This document shows positions 9,879 to 19,200 of a stretch of DNA of 64,000 bases, piece by piece. The notes beneath the pieces were generated by a model, which was not told the DNA's origin, made no database searches, and saw nothing but the letters and a program-made list of their open reading frames with translations. The position numbers and the translations under genes were made by a program. Position 1 is the stretch's first letter. The number at the start of each line of letters is the position of its first letter. Source of the stretch: Mycosarcoma maydis (taxonomy: Eukaryota; Basidiomycota; Ustilaginomycetes; Ustilaginales); contig NC_026480.1 of assembly GCF_000328475.2 (NCBI RefSeq), forward strand, positions 1,488,001-1,552,000, written 5' to 3'.

Positions 9879-10415
9879 TTACATGCCAAACATGCTACCG
9901 ATTCCTCCTAGCAGGCCGCCGCCCTTCTTCTCCTGGTCGTTAGAGTCTGGGGCCGAGGTGTCGTCGTCAGTGCCGGTTCCTCCAGTGCCACCCTTGGCTT
10001 GAACCGCATCGTAAGCCTGAGATCCAAGAGCATTGGACGAAGCGGGCACAATCACATTGAAGATACCTTTGGCATTGGTACACGAGTCGCGCACGTTGCT
10101 CGAAAATGCTTTTCCAAGCGGCTTGAGCGCCACGCACGTTTGCGGCAGTGTGTACGAATTGTTGTCCCTGTCGTAGTTTTCTTGGTGTGTGCAGTGAAGA
10201 GCGCCTTTGATGCTGCCAACGCGAGCTTGCGGGTTGTAGCAAACGCCGACTTCGACCGAGGAGAACCAGTAAAACGTGCTGGCCAGAGGTTGCGGGTCTA
10301 CCTTGAAATTCGGCAATGGTACCGCACCCGCAGCATCGGCATGGACGGGAACGGTGCTGCCCAGCAGGACGAGTGCTAGAGAGAGAAGCGTGGTTTGCAC
10401 CAGTGTGGTCATCAT
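9879..10415 (-). CDS. Small secreted four-cysteine protein
   Basis: A 178-residue protein with a clear signal peptide: Thr/Leu-rich hydrophobic residues 5-25 and a likely cut after VHA at about 26. The mature part has four cysteines (C59, C75, C94, C112), enough for two disulfides, and an aromatic-rich stretch near residue 48. It closes with a disordered Gly/Asp tail (GGTGGTGTDDD, later GGGLLGGIGSMFG). No known domain was recognised. The size, secretion signal and even cysteine number fit an apoplastic protein and make it an effector candidate by general criteria only. The start is ATG (a second ATG codon follows immediately). A perfect TATA box is found 112 nt upstream, suggesting strong or regulated expression. 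It stands alone, with heptamer-rich spacer on the downstream side. Confidence 0.8.
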   Translation of the reverse strand: MMTTLVQTTLLSLALVLLGSTVPVHADAAGAVPLPNFKVDPQPLASTFYWFSSVEVGVCYNPQARVGSIKGALHCTHQENYDRDNNSYTLPQTCVALKPLGKAFSSNVRDSCTNAKGIFNVIVPASSNALGSQAYDAVQAKGGTGGTGTDDDTSAPDSNDQEKKGGGLLGGIGSMFGM

Positions 10416-10526
10416 CGTTGATGTCGAGAGTCCTCAGGATGGTTCTAGGTATCTATGTGGTCGTCGCAAACCCACGCTTTCGAAAGAGAGGAAGGTTCTT
10501 GTCAACTGCTTTCTGCCCTTTGCGTA

Positions 10527-10534
10527 TATTTATA
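10527..10534 (-). promoter_or_regulatory. TATA box of the small secreted protein gene
   Basis: Minus strand TATAAATA, 112 nt before the ATG at 10415. Confidence 0.55.
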
Positions 10535-10736
10535 TGGCCACTACTCATTGCTTCATACGGTGCAGGCCGAGGTCGGTGGGGACAACAGACTTTATTTGCA
10601 GTGCATCTCACATCCATGCAGCATCGCTCCTGTTGCCAACAAATGAGTCCACGACCCACTTCTCGCTACGCCCCTCAGACCAATTCATGCGCACTCTCGA
10701 GTATATTATATTCCAGTGGGTCAGACTGGACGAGCT

Positions 10737-10775
10737 GAAGCATCGATATGAAGCATCGATATGAAGCATCGATAT
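10737..10775. repeat. 13-nt tandem repeat, three copies
   Basis: Three perfect head-to-tail copies of GAAGCATCGATAT, each holding the palindrome ATCGAT. Confidence 0.95.
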
Positions 10776-11966
10776 GAAGCGGCTATCGAAGATTGCTAGG
10801 CTTGCTAACCCACTCCACGGCTGGCTGAGCGATCTACGGTCGCTCGAAAGGATACAAGAACACAGACGTTTGTGAGCCACAAGCCCTCACAACCCGGAAT
10901 CGTCTGTCACAGCAACGACGATGCGTAGAGACATGGGCGACCACCCGCGCTTGGTCGGCAGAACCGTCATTCGTGATCAACGGACGCGAGAGTCACGAGT
11001 GGGTGCTAAATCACAATCACGAATCACGAATCGCATGTAAAGAATGTAAGTTGCGATTTGCTAACATGACAGTATTAAATTCACGTTGACGATCTTCTAC
11101 ATCGTGCAATCCGCTTGCACATTCGTGATTGTACAAACAGCCGAAACAGTCACGAGTGCGACGTACGAGTAAATCGTGAATGGACAGGACGAAAGCAGAT
11201 CGTGGATCATGAATCTGGTGAACGTGCTCAACGTGTCGACGTGGCCATCTGATCGCCAAAGTTAGGCTGAGTCTCCTCCGTGACTCGGCTATCCAACCGT
11301 CTTTGCGCTAAAAAATATCGATGCAGCTCGCTTTCGTGGACAGCCACGATTGGTTCCAAAATGAGCTTCAACAGCTGCACCAAGACTGCCGCCGCGCTCA
11401 GAGCTTCGCAGCACGAAACCACACTCTGAGCTGCCCTGAAAGCGCAATCGATTACGCTCGTGACCATCTCGAGTGAATGGTGACATGTCCGCTCACAAGG
11501 ATCACGGATGGTGTTGAAAACAGGCAGCAGAGGCAGCAGAGGCTGCGAGGCAAGTGGAGCAAGTTTACGGTCGATTTGTGCGCGTCCAAATCACGAATCA
11601 CGAATGGCACTCGGTGACTCTCGGCTCGCTTGGCTAGTTGCAGCCTCGGTTGACAGGGTCCAAACTCATGACTTGTTGGAAGAACCAAGCAGCACGTTGA
11701 CGTGGTCGTGGTCGTGGAAAGAAGAAAGCAACCACGCCCTCGAATCACGGTGCAATCACGAATCGTGAATTCGTCATAGACGCTGCATTCACGATTAAGC
11801 TGTGAGCGCTTGGTCTTGCAGTATCTTTCCCGTTTTGTAGAATGCGTCCGAGTACATAAGCCCTCGCCTGTGACGATAGCGCATCCGTCGTCTGTATATT
11901 ATCGCTTGCCTCCATCTCATTCCTCTCCGCTTTGCCTGTCTTGTCGAGCTGAGACGTTCTCGAAAA

Positions 11967-13394
11967 ATGACGACGGCGATCAAAGAGATTTACGGCCGCT
12001 TTTCCAACATCTACACGTCCTTCTCGCCGCCCGCAGTTGCCAAACGCACTGGCGATGGCGCCTCCCCACTCAGGATAGGCATCCTTGGTGCCGCCAACAT
12101 CGCGCCGTTTGCCATCATCATTCCTGCCAAATCACACCCCGACGTCATCATCTCGGCCGTCGCTGCACGATCCAAGGACAGAGCCACCGCGTTCGCCAAG
12201 AAGCACAACATCCCACACGTCTTTTCGAGCTACGACGAGCTGATCAACGACGCTGGCATCGACGCCGTCTACAACCCGCTTCCCAACGGACTGCATTACG
12301 AGTGGACGCTGAAATGCATCGCTGCCGGCAAGCACGTCTTGCTGGAAAAACCTAGCACCTCGAACCAGGCCGAAACAAAACATCTCTTCCAACAAGCCAA
12401 GAAGGCCAACGTGCTCGTCTTGGAGGCTTTCCACTATCGCTTCCATCCAGCACTTCATGAGTTTGCTTATCGTCTGCATGATTTCATGTCACCTCAGAAT
12501 CCGATGATGGCGGTAGACGCGTATCTGCTCGCTCCGGCAGGCGCGGTTGGCGATGCCGATATCCGGTTTGATCACAAACTGGCAGGTGGAGCGCTGATGG
12601 ATGCAGGTGTCTACCCGACCAGTGCGGTGCTGTATACCATGAGGGCTGCTGCCGGAACGTGGCAGCGAGCCAACTGGGAACAAGGCATTGAAGTGCGAGA
12701 AGCGAGACCTACGCTGTTCGAACCACGAGTGTCTAGCTCGCAAGCGCATCTCAACCAAAATGGAGATCCGGCGATCGACGTTGGAATGGAAGCTACGCTT
12801 CTCGTGCCCACCGCTCGACCTGCCAAACTGCCATGCAAGATCGAAACGTCTCTCGGGCGATCTCTCTTCACACTGCCTTTGCTCGGATGGCGAGTTCCGA
12901 ACCCGGGTCGTCTCGCGCCCACCCTGAAAGCCACTTTCAAGGACGGCAGCACTGTCGAGCTGCAAAACTTTGTTGTGCCTTTCTTTTGGCACACGATCAA
13001 GGCCACTTATCGCGGAAAATCCGCCTCGGACGCGGGCGTAGCGCCAGGGACAGCCCGCACCTACAAAGCGTACGTCCCCAGCGACAATTCCGGGACCGAA
13101 CAGATGCGCAAAGCTGCCAAAGACGGTCATTGGCCCAATAGTACCGGTGAGGCATGGTGGTCGACGTACCGCTATCAACTTGAGGCGTTCGTGTTGGCAG
13201 TCAGAGCGGTGCAGAAGGGTACAGAGCCCGACCAAGTGGGTGCGATCAACATGATCAATGAGGACAGAGACAAGAGTACACCCAGGGTTCCCGTCTGGGT
13301 CCACAACGAGGAGTCGGTCATTATCATGCAGGCCATCGATGCAATCTATGAAAAGTCGGGCTTGGCAAAGAGGGTCTCCCCGACGAGCTCCTAG
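11967..13394 (+). CDS. Gfo/Idh/MocA-family NAD(P)-dependent oxidoreductase
   Basis: A 475-residue sugar-type dehydrogenase. The N-terminal Rossmann fold shows the glycine motif GILGAANIAP (about 38-47) and the family's EKP signature (127-129, in LLEKPSTS). An FHYRFHP segment follows at 155-161. The overall pattern is nearest to dihydrodiol dehydrogenase / D-xylose 1-dehydrogenase (NADP) proteins of fungi, so the substrate is probably a sugar or diol; that is inference from resemblance. The first 34 residues are an extension before the fold, without an obvious targeting signal. The start ATG is preceded by AAAA, a normal fungal context, and TATATTA lies 66 nt upstream. The gene has no introns and runs convergent with the fluoride exporter (146-nt gap). 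Confidence 0.87.
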   Translation: MTTAIKEIYGRFSNIYTSFSPPAVAKRTGDGASPLRIGILGAANIAPFAIIIPAKSHPDVIISAVAARSKDRATAFAKKHNIPHVFSSYDELINDAGIDAVYNPLPNGLHYEWTLKCIAAGKHVLLEKPSTSNQAETKHLFQQAKKANVLVLEAFHYRFHPALHEFAYRLHDFMSPQNPMMAVDAYLLAPAGAVGDADIRFDHKLAGGALMDAGVYPTSAVLYTMRAAAGTWQRANWEQGIEVREARPTLFEPRVSSSQAHLNQNGDPAIDVGMEATLLVPTARPAKLPCKIETSLGRSLFTLPLLGWRVPNPGRLAPTLKATFKDGSTVELQNFVVPFFWHTIKATYRGKSASDAGVAPGTARTYKAYVPSDNSGTEQMRKAAKDGHWPNSTGEAWWSTYRYQLEAFVLAVRAVQKGTEPDQVGAINMINEDRDKSTPRVPVWVHNEESVIIMQAIDAIYEKSGLAKRVSPTSS

Positions 13395-13540
13395 GTCGGC
13401 CTCTAACGTTGTATTGGTGTGCATGTTGCACGTGTAATGTAGATTTGCGTTCTGCTCTCAAGAAATGTGATCACACACGCAATAGACAGGACCCAAAACT
13501 TGCTTTAACTGTGCAGGGGTATGGTATGGGTGAAAGCAAT

Positions 13541-15085
13541 CTACATGGGGTATCCGAGGCATCGTCCGTCCATGCCGACGCTCCACCACGGGGCGCCGAG
13601 CAGGAGGACGCAGAGAAGCAGACCGGCGAGCCACGAGAGGAGCGCATACCTAAGCGCGTTGCGTCTAGGCTTGATTGTGCGCAACTCGACCGCGAATGTG
13701 CTGACGGTGGACAGGCAGCCGCAGAACCCGTCTTGGAGGCCCTGCAGCGCTTGGCATCCGGTGAGTCGGCCAGCGAAAGATGTGGGCATGGAGCCTGCAC
13801 GCGATGCGGTAAAAGCGGCACAGATAAGCGCAGTCGCCAGCAGATTCGCAGCGAGCGTGCCGAGCGGTAGTGAGAATCGTCTCGAGAGCGCATGTGTGTT
13901 GAGGCGCGACAAGTACCATCGCGCGACAGTACCAGCAGGCGCGAGAACGAGGCTGAATGTGACATGTCGGAACCCGCCATATAGGGCACACAGAAGCGCA
14001 CAGCCGATCCAGAAGATCAGCCCAAGTAAAAACATGCATGTGTCCAGAATAAGCGTCGGGCGCGCTTGAACCATGTGCGTCTTTGATTCGCCATCGGTGA
14101 GATCTGCACGTGGCGTGCGTGACGGATGCAAGCCTGGCCTGGAGCGCCAATGATGGAATGCAGCAACCAGCTTTTCCACATTGACCACGCTTGAAAGCGC
14201 AACTCCCGCCTCAACGCTAATCAAAGCCATCCCCAACGTCACTGCGGTCTGCGACAACGCATCCATGACATTGTGCAAGCCGCCTCGATCAAAGTGTCGC
14301 TGATCGCCAAATGCACGAAACACATCCAGCATCCACTTTGAAAACGTGGTGATGCTGCCGCATAGACCGGTAGTGATCATGATGTACGCAGGCGGATACG
14401 TGCGCTCGATCGGCTCACGGTTCGCACCGATCGCGACGCCCATGATCAGACAACCGACCGCTTGCGCCCATATGAGCGGCGCCACACTTTCGCCGTCGTA
14501 CGTGTTGAGTGCTACCATGCCTTCACGCGCTAGCGTTCCCCAGATGGCCGAAAACATGAGCAGCCCCACAATTGCTGCGTGTCGCGCCAGTCGGTGGTAT
14601 GCATCTGGCACACAAGATTGCTGCTCACACCCAGTCGGTTTGCCAGCTTCTTCGGCGCATGCGTTCCGATTTGAACAGATGGATGGCGAGGCCACTGCTT
14701 CGATCGGTGGCTGCTGCGGATTCGCTTGAAGCTGTGGTGAGGTGATCTGCGGTTCATGCACGTTGGTGATCATAACATCGCCTTGCTCATCTGTCCTGCT
14801 GCAAGACGATCTCGGCAGGCGCGCCTCCCCATCTCGTTGATCCAGTCCATAGCCATTGATCGTATTCGGAACACTGTCGAACCGGCTACGCACGTCATCG
14901 TGGTAGGCGCTTACATCAGCCGCGTCGGTATAGTATCCTTGGCCGTCGGTCGCAGAGGCAAATGTGTCTGTGGTGCTGACGGTGGAAGCCTTGTGTGTAA
15001 GCGAAGGTGTTGCAGCACGTGAGCGTTGGATTTGTGATGCTGCTGCATCCGACTGTCGCGACGGACGCGCCGCTTGTGCATCCAT
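13541..15085 (-). CDS. FEX1: Fluoride export protein (FEX / CrcB family)
   Basis: A 514-residue plasma-membrane fluoride channel. Two CrcB-type domains are fused in one chain, as in yeast FEX. The first (about 170-300 from this start) has GTLARE, AQAVGCLIMG and GLCGSITTFSKWM; the second (about 365-500) has APAGTVARW, GTLAANLLAT and GFCGCLSTVSTFA. These Asn/Gly, Phe and Ser/Thr motifs line the fluoride path in the family. An N-terminal hydrophilic region of about 145 residues, rich in Ser, Gln and Asp, is longer than in yeast FEX1 (375 residues in total) and is probably cytosolic and disordered. The start is the ATG at 15083-15085; the frame is open to 15160, but only with non-ATG codons. It is divergent from the acetyltransferase-like gene, with 337 nt between them. 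Confidence 0.92.
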   Translation of the reverse strand: MDAQAARPSRQSDAAASQIQRSRAATPSLTHKASTVSTTDTFASATDGQGYYTDAADVSAYHDDVRSRFDSVPNTINGYGLDQRDGEARLPRSSCSRTDEQGDVMITNVHEPQITSPQLQANPQQPPIEAVASPSICSNRNACAEEAGKPTGCEQQSCVPDAYHRLARHAAIVGLLMFSAIWGTLAREGMVALNTYDGESVAPLIWAQAVGCLIMGVAIGANREPIERTYPPAYIMITTGLCGSITTFSKWMLDVFRAFGDQRHFDRGGLHNVMDALSQTAVTLGMALISVEAGVALSSVVNVEKLVAAFHHWRSRPGLHPSRTPRADLTDGESKTHMVQARPTLILDTCMFLLGLIFWIGCALLCALYGGFRHVTFSLVLAPAGTVARWYLSRLNTHALSRRFSLPLGTLAANLLATALICAAFTASRAGSMPTSFAGRLTGCQALQGLQDGFCGCLSTVSTFAVELRTIKPRRNALRYALLSWLAGLLLCVLLLGAPWWSVGMDGRCLGYPM

Positions 15086-15422
15086 CACAGGCCAAGAGTG
15101 GGCGCACACGATGCGCCTCGATAGATGGTGGCGATTCTCGAAAACACAACCGCTTCGCAATCACGAATCACGAATCAGAATCATGAATCATGTGTATCTT
15201 GTGCACAAGTGGACAAATTTCAGTCGTGCCACGCGATCAGCGCGAAATCGTTCAAAGTGCGCCGATCTAGACACCGAGATTCATTCACGATTGATTCGTG
15301 ATTGGGATTCTCTCCGCAAGATCTTCTTATCACGTCGAGTCAGAGCTAGCCACTGTACTACATGGTCGCTCTGTGTTGCATCGGCAAGCGTGAGTCGCAA
15401 TTGTCCGCACTCCACGCGCACG
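15086..15422. other. Divergent promoter region of FEX and GNAT-like genes
   Basis: A 337-nt spacer carrying CACGAAT repeats near 15160-15190 and inverted ATTCACG/ATTCGTG copies near 15283-15303. Confidence 0.5.
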
Positions 15423-16118
15423 ATGATCGTTTCTTCTCTAGACGCACGCACACGCGTCAGGGCGGCGCAACCCGCCACCGGGACGCGCCAGACGCTCGCC
15501 GAGCTCAACGTCACCAACCCAACCGAATGCGACGTCGACTTTATCCTCCACGCCTTCGACTCAGCGCTTGCCTACCTAGCCTCAATCGGCTCAGAAGCGC
15601 AATGGGGCACCATCCCATTTTCTGCGAAACCGGACCAAGTGTCGCACTTCACCAATTACGTTGAGGAATGCTACTTGCAAGCGTCTGCGAACTCGGGTTC
15701 GGGTTCAATCTGGCAAAGTATGCTGCTGTACGAAGTGAAACAGGACACATCATGGACAAGAGTGGCAGCACTAGGCATCAGCACCGCTTTCCCCTCCTAC
15801 GTCCCCGACTCGCTCGCAGATAATAGCATGAGACAAGCTGCCGATTATGTCTACCTGAAATACCTCGTCACCGACAGGAGATGCGCCACCCTCTCGAAAC
15901 GCTCCGCTGCCCACCTCATGGCTTTTGCTGAACAGACGGCAAGAGAGATGCACATGCACATCTGCTACGGTGACTGTTGGCGTGGCAACGGTGACGGCTT
16001 GCTCAAATACTATCAACACCTAGGCTATACCCCATTAGGTGCATTTGACGTCAAGGACAAGCATGGTCCAGGCTTGCCATGGTCAGGCTATCTCTTCTCC
16101 AAATCTCTCTCGCATTAG
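15423..16118 (+). CDS. GNAT-like N-acetyltransferase
   Basis: A 231-residue protein with the outline of a fungal GNAT acyltransferase. Features are an N-terminal helix-strand unit (DFILHAFDSALAYLASIGS), a QWGTIPF stretch, a central strand with YVYLKYLVTDRRCATLS where acetyl-CoA-binding strand 4 would lie, and a C-terminal YYQHLGYTPLGAF motif typical of GNAT strand 5 and helix 4. The classic R/Q-x-x-G-x-G/A loop is not obvious, so the assignment is moderate. The substrate is unknown. I chose the ATG at 15423; the frame upstream is open as far as 14964 but runs antisense through the FEX N-terminus and through spacer repeats. Confidence 0.6.
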   Translation: MIVSSLDARTRVRAAQPATGTRQTLAELNVTNPTECDVDFILHAFDSALAYLASIGSEAQWGTIPFSAKPDQVSHFTNYVEECYLQASANSGSGSIWQSMLLYEVKQDTSWTRVAALGISTAFPSYVPDSLADNSMRQAADYVYLKYLVTDRRCATLSKRSAAHLMAFAEQTAREMHMHICYGDCWRGNGDGLLKYYQHLGYTPLGAFDVKDKHGPGLPWSGYLFSKSLSH

Positions 16119-16233
16119 ATGCTGTTTTGAAATCCAGGTATTCACGATTGTCTCACACATATACTGCACATGCTCAGAGACAGCATCAAGTCCGTAAAAG
16201 GAACGCCCGCAAGCCAGCGCGTCGCCCAAATTG

Positions 16234-19200
16234 TCACGCTGCACCGGTCGCCTGACGTTGCTCAAATGCTGCCAGCCTTGCTCTTCGCATCTGGCTGAGC
16301 TCGTCCTCCTCCTGGACGATGCCGTCAGCGACAGCATCCTCCATCGCCCCGTCAGTGGCCTGACGGCGATCGACAGCTGAGCTCGCCCGGGACGACGGCT
16401 CGAAATAGTTTGCCGGCGATCGGCCGAGCTGTGCCAAGTACTGAGCAAAGTAACAAGCCAGCAACTCGGCGCTGTTGCTCGTCACGTCGCCGCGCATAGT
16501 CCCGCCAGCTCCAGTTATGCTACCTTTGCCAAAAGCCGACCACTTCTTGGCGTCTTCTTTCGAGAGTTCGGCGGCGTCGCCATTTGTCGAGCGCATGGGC
16601 ATGGGCGACGACTTGAAGGCACGGAACGTGCTGGGTCCATCGGACAAGCTCGTGTTACGACCTTCAAGATAAAGGCTCTGCCCCTTGTACGCCGACAAAG
16701 CCAAGATCCTCTCTTCAACCGTATCTTTGACATAGTAGCACCAAATTCTAGTCTCCTTGGTTTGTCCGATTCGATGCACCCGCCCGATCGCCTGCAGCTC
16801 CTGGCTCGTGTTGAGCAACGGCTCGAGAATGTGAATGTGCGAGGCAGCGAGCAGGTTGAGACCCGAGCTCTGCGCTTCCGAGTGGAGAAGCATGACGTGA
16901 ACGTTGGGGTCGCTGCGAAACACCTTGGATGCTGCACCACCGAGCTTGCCCGCTCCGGTAACACGCACGAACCGAATGCCATTGGCCGTCAAAGATTGGG
17001 CTACCACATCAAGTCCTCGTCCAAATGACGAAAAGATGAGCGATTTTTCGCCCGTGGTGCTGAGGATGTGTTGCACGTGTTTGGTGACATGGTCGATCTT
17101 GGAGCCAAAACGGCCTTGGATCGCAAGCCGATTCAAAGAGGATCGCAGCGAGTCGTCGAGCTCGTGATACTGTACCTTTACCACGGCTGAAGTGCTGCGG
17201 CCATTTAGCATCGCTTCTTGGTTTGCGCGTTCCTCACCTCCCGGCCCCGCCTGCGCGTCTTGGACTGTCGCATTCTTGTTGCTGCTGTAGATGATGCGGT
17301 GGACCTCGCTGGGTAACACCCTCGTCTGACATAGAACGCAGGTGCGGTGGCCTTGCGACTGCCACTCTTTCCAACATTTCTCGCAGCAAACGTGACCGCA
17401 CTTGTTGGTAAGGATGCCTATCTCGATCGGATCTGTGCAGATATTGCAGATCTTGGCCGCTTCGTCCAGCTCGTCTGTCGATTGCACCATCTGCAGATGC
17501 GTCAAGTATCGCAATCGCCGTTCGAGCTCGTCCACTTTGGTGATCAGATCAGCCTCTTGCTTCTGCGTCGCTTGGATACTCTTCTCCAGATCCATAAAGA
17601 GAGGATCGCGCACCGTGTCTGAGATGACCTGGATTTCTTTAAAGTATTGACTGCGCGCGTTGAAGAGCGATGTCAAAAAATTCTTCTCCTCGTTTCTGAG
17701 CTTGTCTAGGAATCTAACTTGGTCGCTCATGATGCGTCTTGCCTCGAGATATGCCTGCCTAGCTAGTTCGGTCTCTTCAGCACGAAGGCTGTTGTCGCGT
17801 AGAGATTTGAGATGCTCGGCCTCATCGGTCAAGGACACCAAATTGCCCCGCAGCGACACAGTTTGGCGCTCTTGATCTAGCTTCTTAAATTGCTCCAGCT
17901 GCTGTTGCTGCACCCGCAGAAGCTCCTCGTCGGTTTCTGGGTCCGGTGCGATACCTCTGAGCTTGTTTTGCCGAGCCACCCGAACAGCCGCTTCGGTCTC
18001 TTTGAACAGCCGCGGTTTGTCGGTAGCTCCAACAGCTACACTACCCTTGAGAATCTTTTCACGCTCGGACAAGAGCGGGCGATACATTTCGAGCAGCACT
18101 TCAACCTCGGCTTGCGTGTCCAGGTTCTCCTGATACTGGTCGTCGTCCTCGTGCTCGAGGCTCACATCGCGGTTTACCGCACGCACTAAACGAGCGATGA
18201 TGCTTTCGCGCCATGCAAACAGCACTTGAGCGTGTCTATTGAGCAGATCTACGATATCGGATAAGCCATGGTATGACTCTTGGCTGATAAGGCCACCGCC
18301 ACTTTGGAAAAGCTCGTCTGATACTCGAACGGCATTGACGTCCAGTGTGAGCTGGTCGCGACTGAGCTTAGTGATCCCTATCTGGACCATTTCGCGGGCT
18401 TCCGTGAGCAGACGTTGACGAATCTTTTCGGCCTTGGCGTAGGCAGCATCCTCTTTGTCCTTGAGAGCTTGACGTTCGCGAGTCATCGCTGATACATCTA
18501 AAGCTGACCGCTTTAGATCAACCTGGGCCTCGCTGACTAATTTCGCATGCTCTCCTTCAATCGTGGCGATGTCTGAAGTTGCGAAATGTGTATTGGCATG
18601 CTTGTTAGGCATTTGTTTGACATTGTTAACCATCTCGAGCTTGATAGTGGTGGTATCGGCACCGTTCGTGACTGAAGCTTCTGTTCGCTGTTGTGGCTGG
18701 ACTTCTTTCTCTTTCTCGTCCAAATATTCTCCTCGTTGAAAGTACAGATTGCCTACGAATTGCAAGAGGCGATGGAGCTTCATGAGCAGATTGCGGAGCA
18801 GAGATTTGAGCTGAGTGATGTGGTTGGCTCTGGCTTTTCGTTTCTCCTTAAGAACAAGGAAGGCCTGTTGATCGCCAACGAGTGCTTCCAAGGCACTTTC
18901 GACATCTTCATCCACTTTGGCGTTTGAGAGATCTGCGACCAGCCTTGGCTCTTGCGTTTCGGCCTTTTGCTCCCATTGCAATTCTTGTTGCGTGAATTGA
19001 TAGAGGGGGCCGAGGCTGGCCGCCGCACGAATCTCGTGCTCGAGTACGGCGATATTCGTGTAAATTTCGGCCTCGATGTCATCAAACTGTGCAGCTGCGA
19101 GGGTACGCTGATCCTCTTGGCGGCGATATAGGACGAGGATGTTTCGATGGATGCGACGACCGAACCAGAACGTGCGGCTACTGTGAAGCTCGGTGCGAGT

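Larger units (their letters stand above)
10416..11966. other. 1.55-kb spacer between divergent genes
   Basis: Contains the promoters of the secreted protein (left) and the oxidoreductase (right), a 13-nt tandem repeat at 10737-10775, and isolated CACGAAT copies near 11016-11034, 11588 and 11755. No gene is supported. Confidence 0.5.

Noticed and set aside
12489..13424. 311-codon minus-strand open frame
   Set aside because: Antisense shadow of the Gfo/Idh/MocA oxidoreductase.
14964..15422. Upstream extension of the GNAT-like frame
   Set aside because: It would run antisense through the FEX N-terminus and through spacer repeats; the ATG at 15423 fits the fold start.
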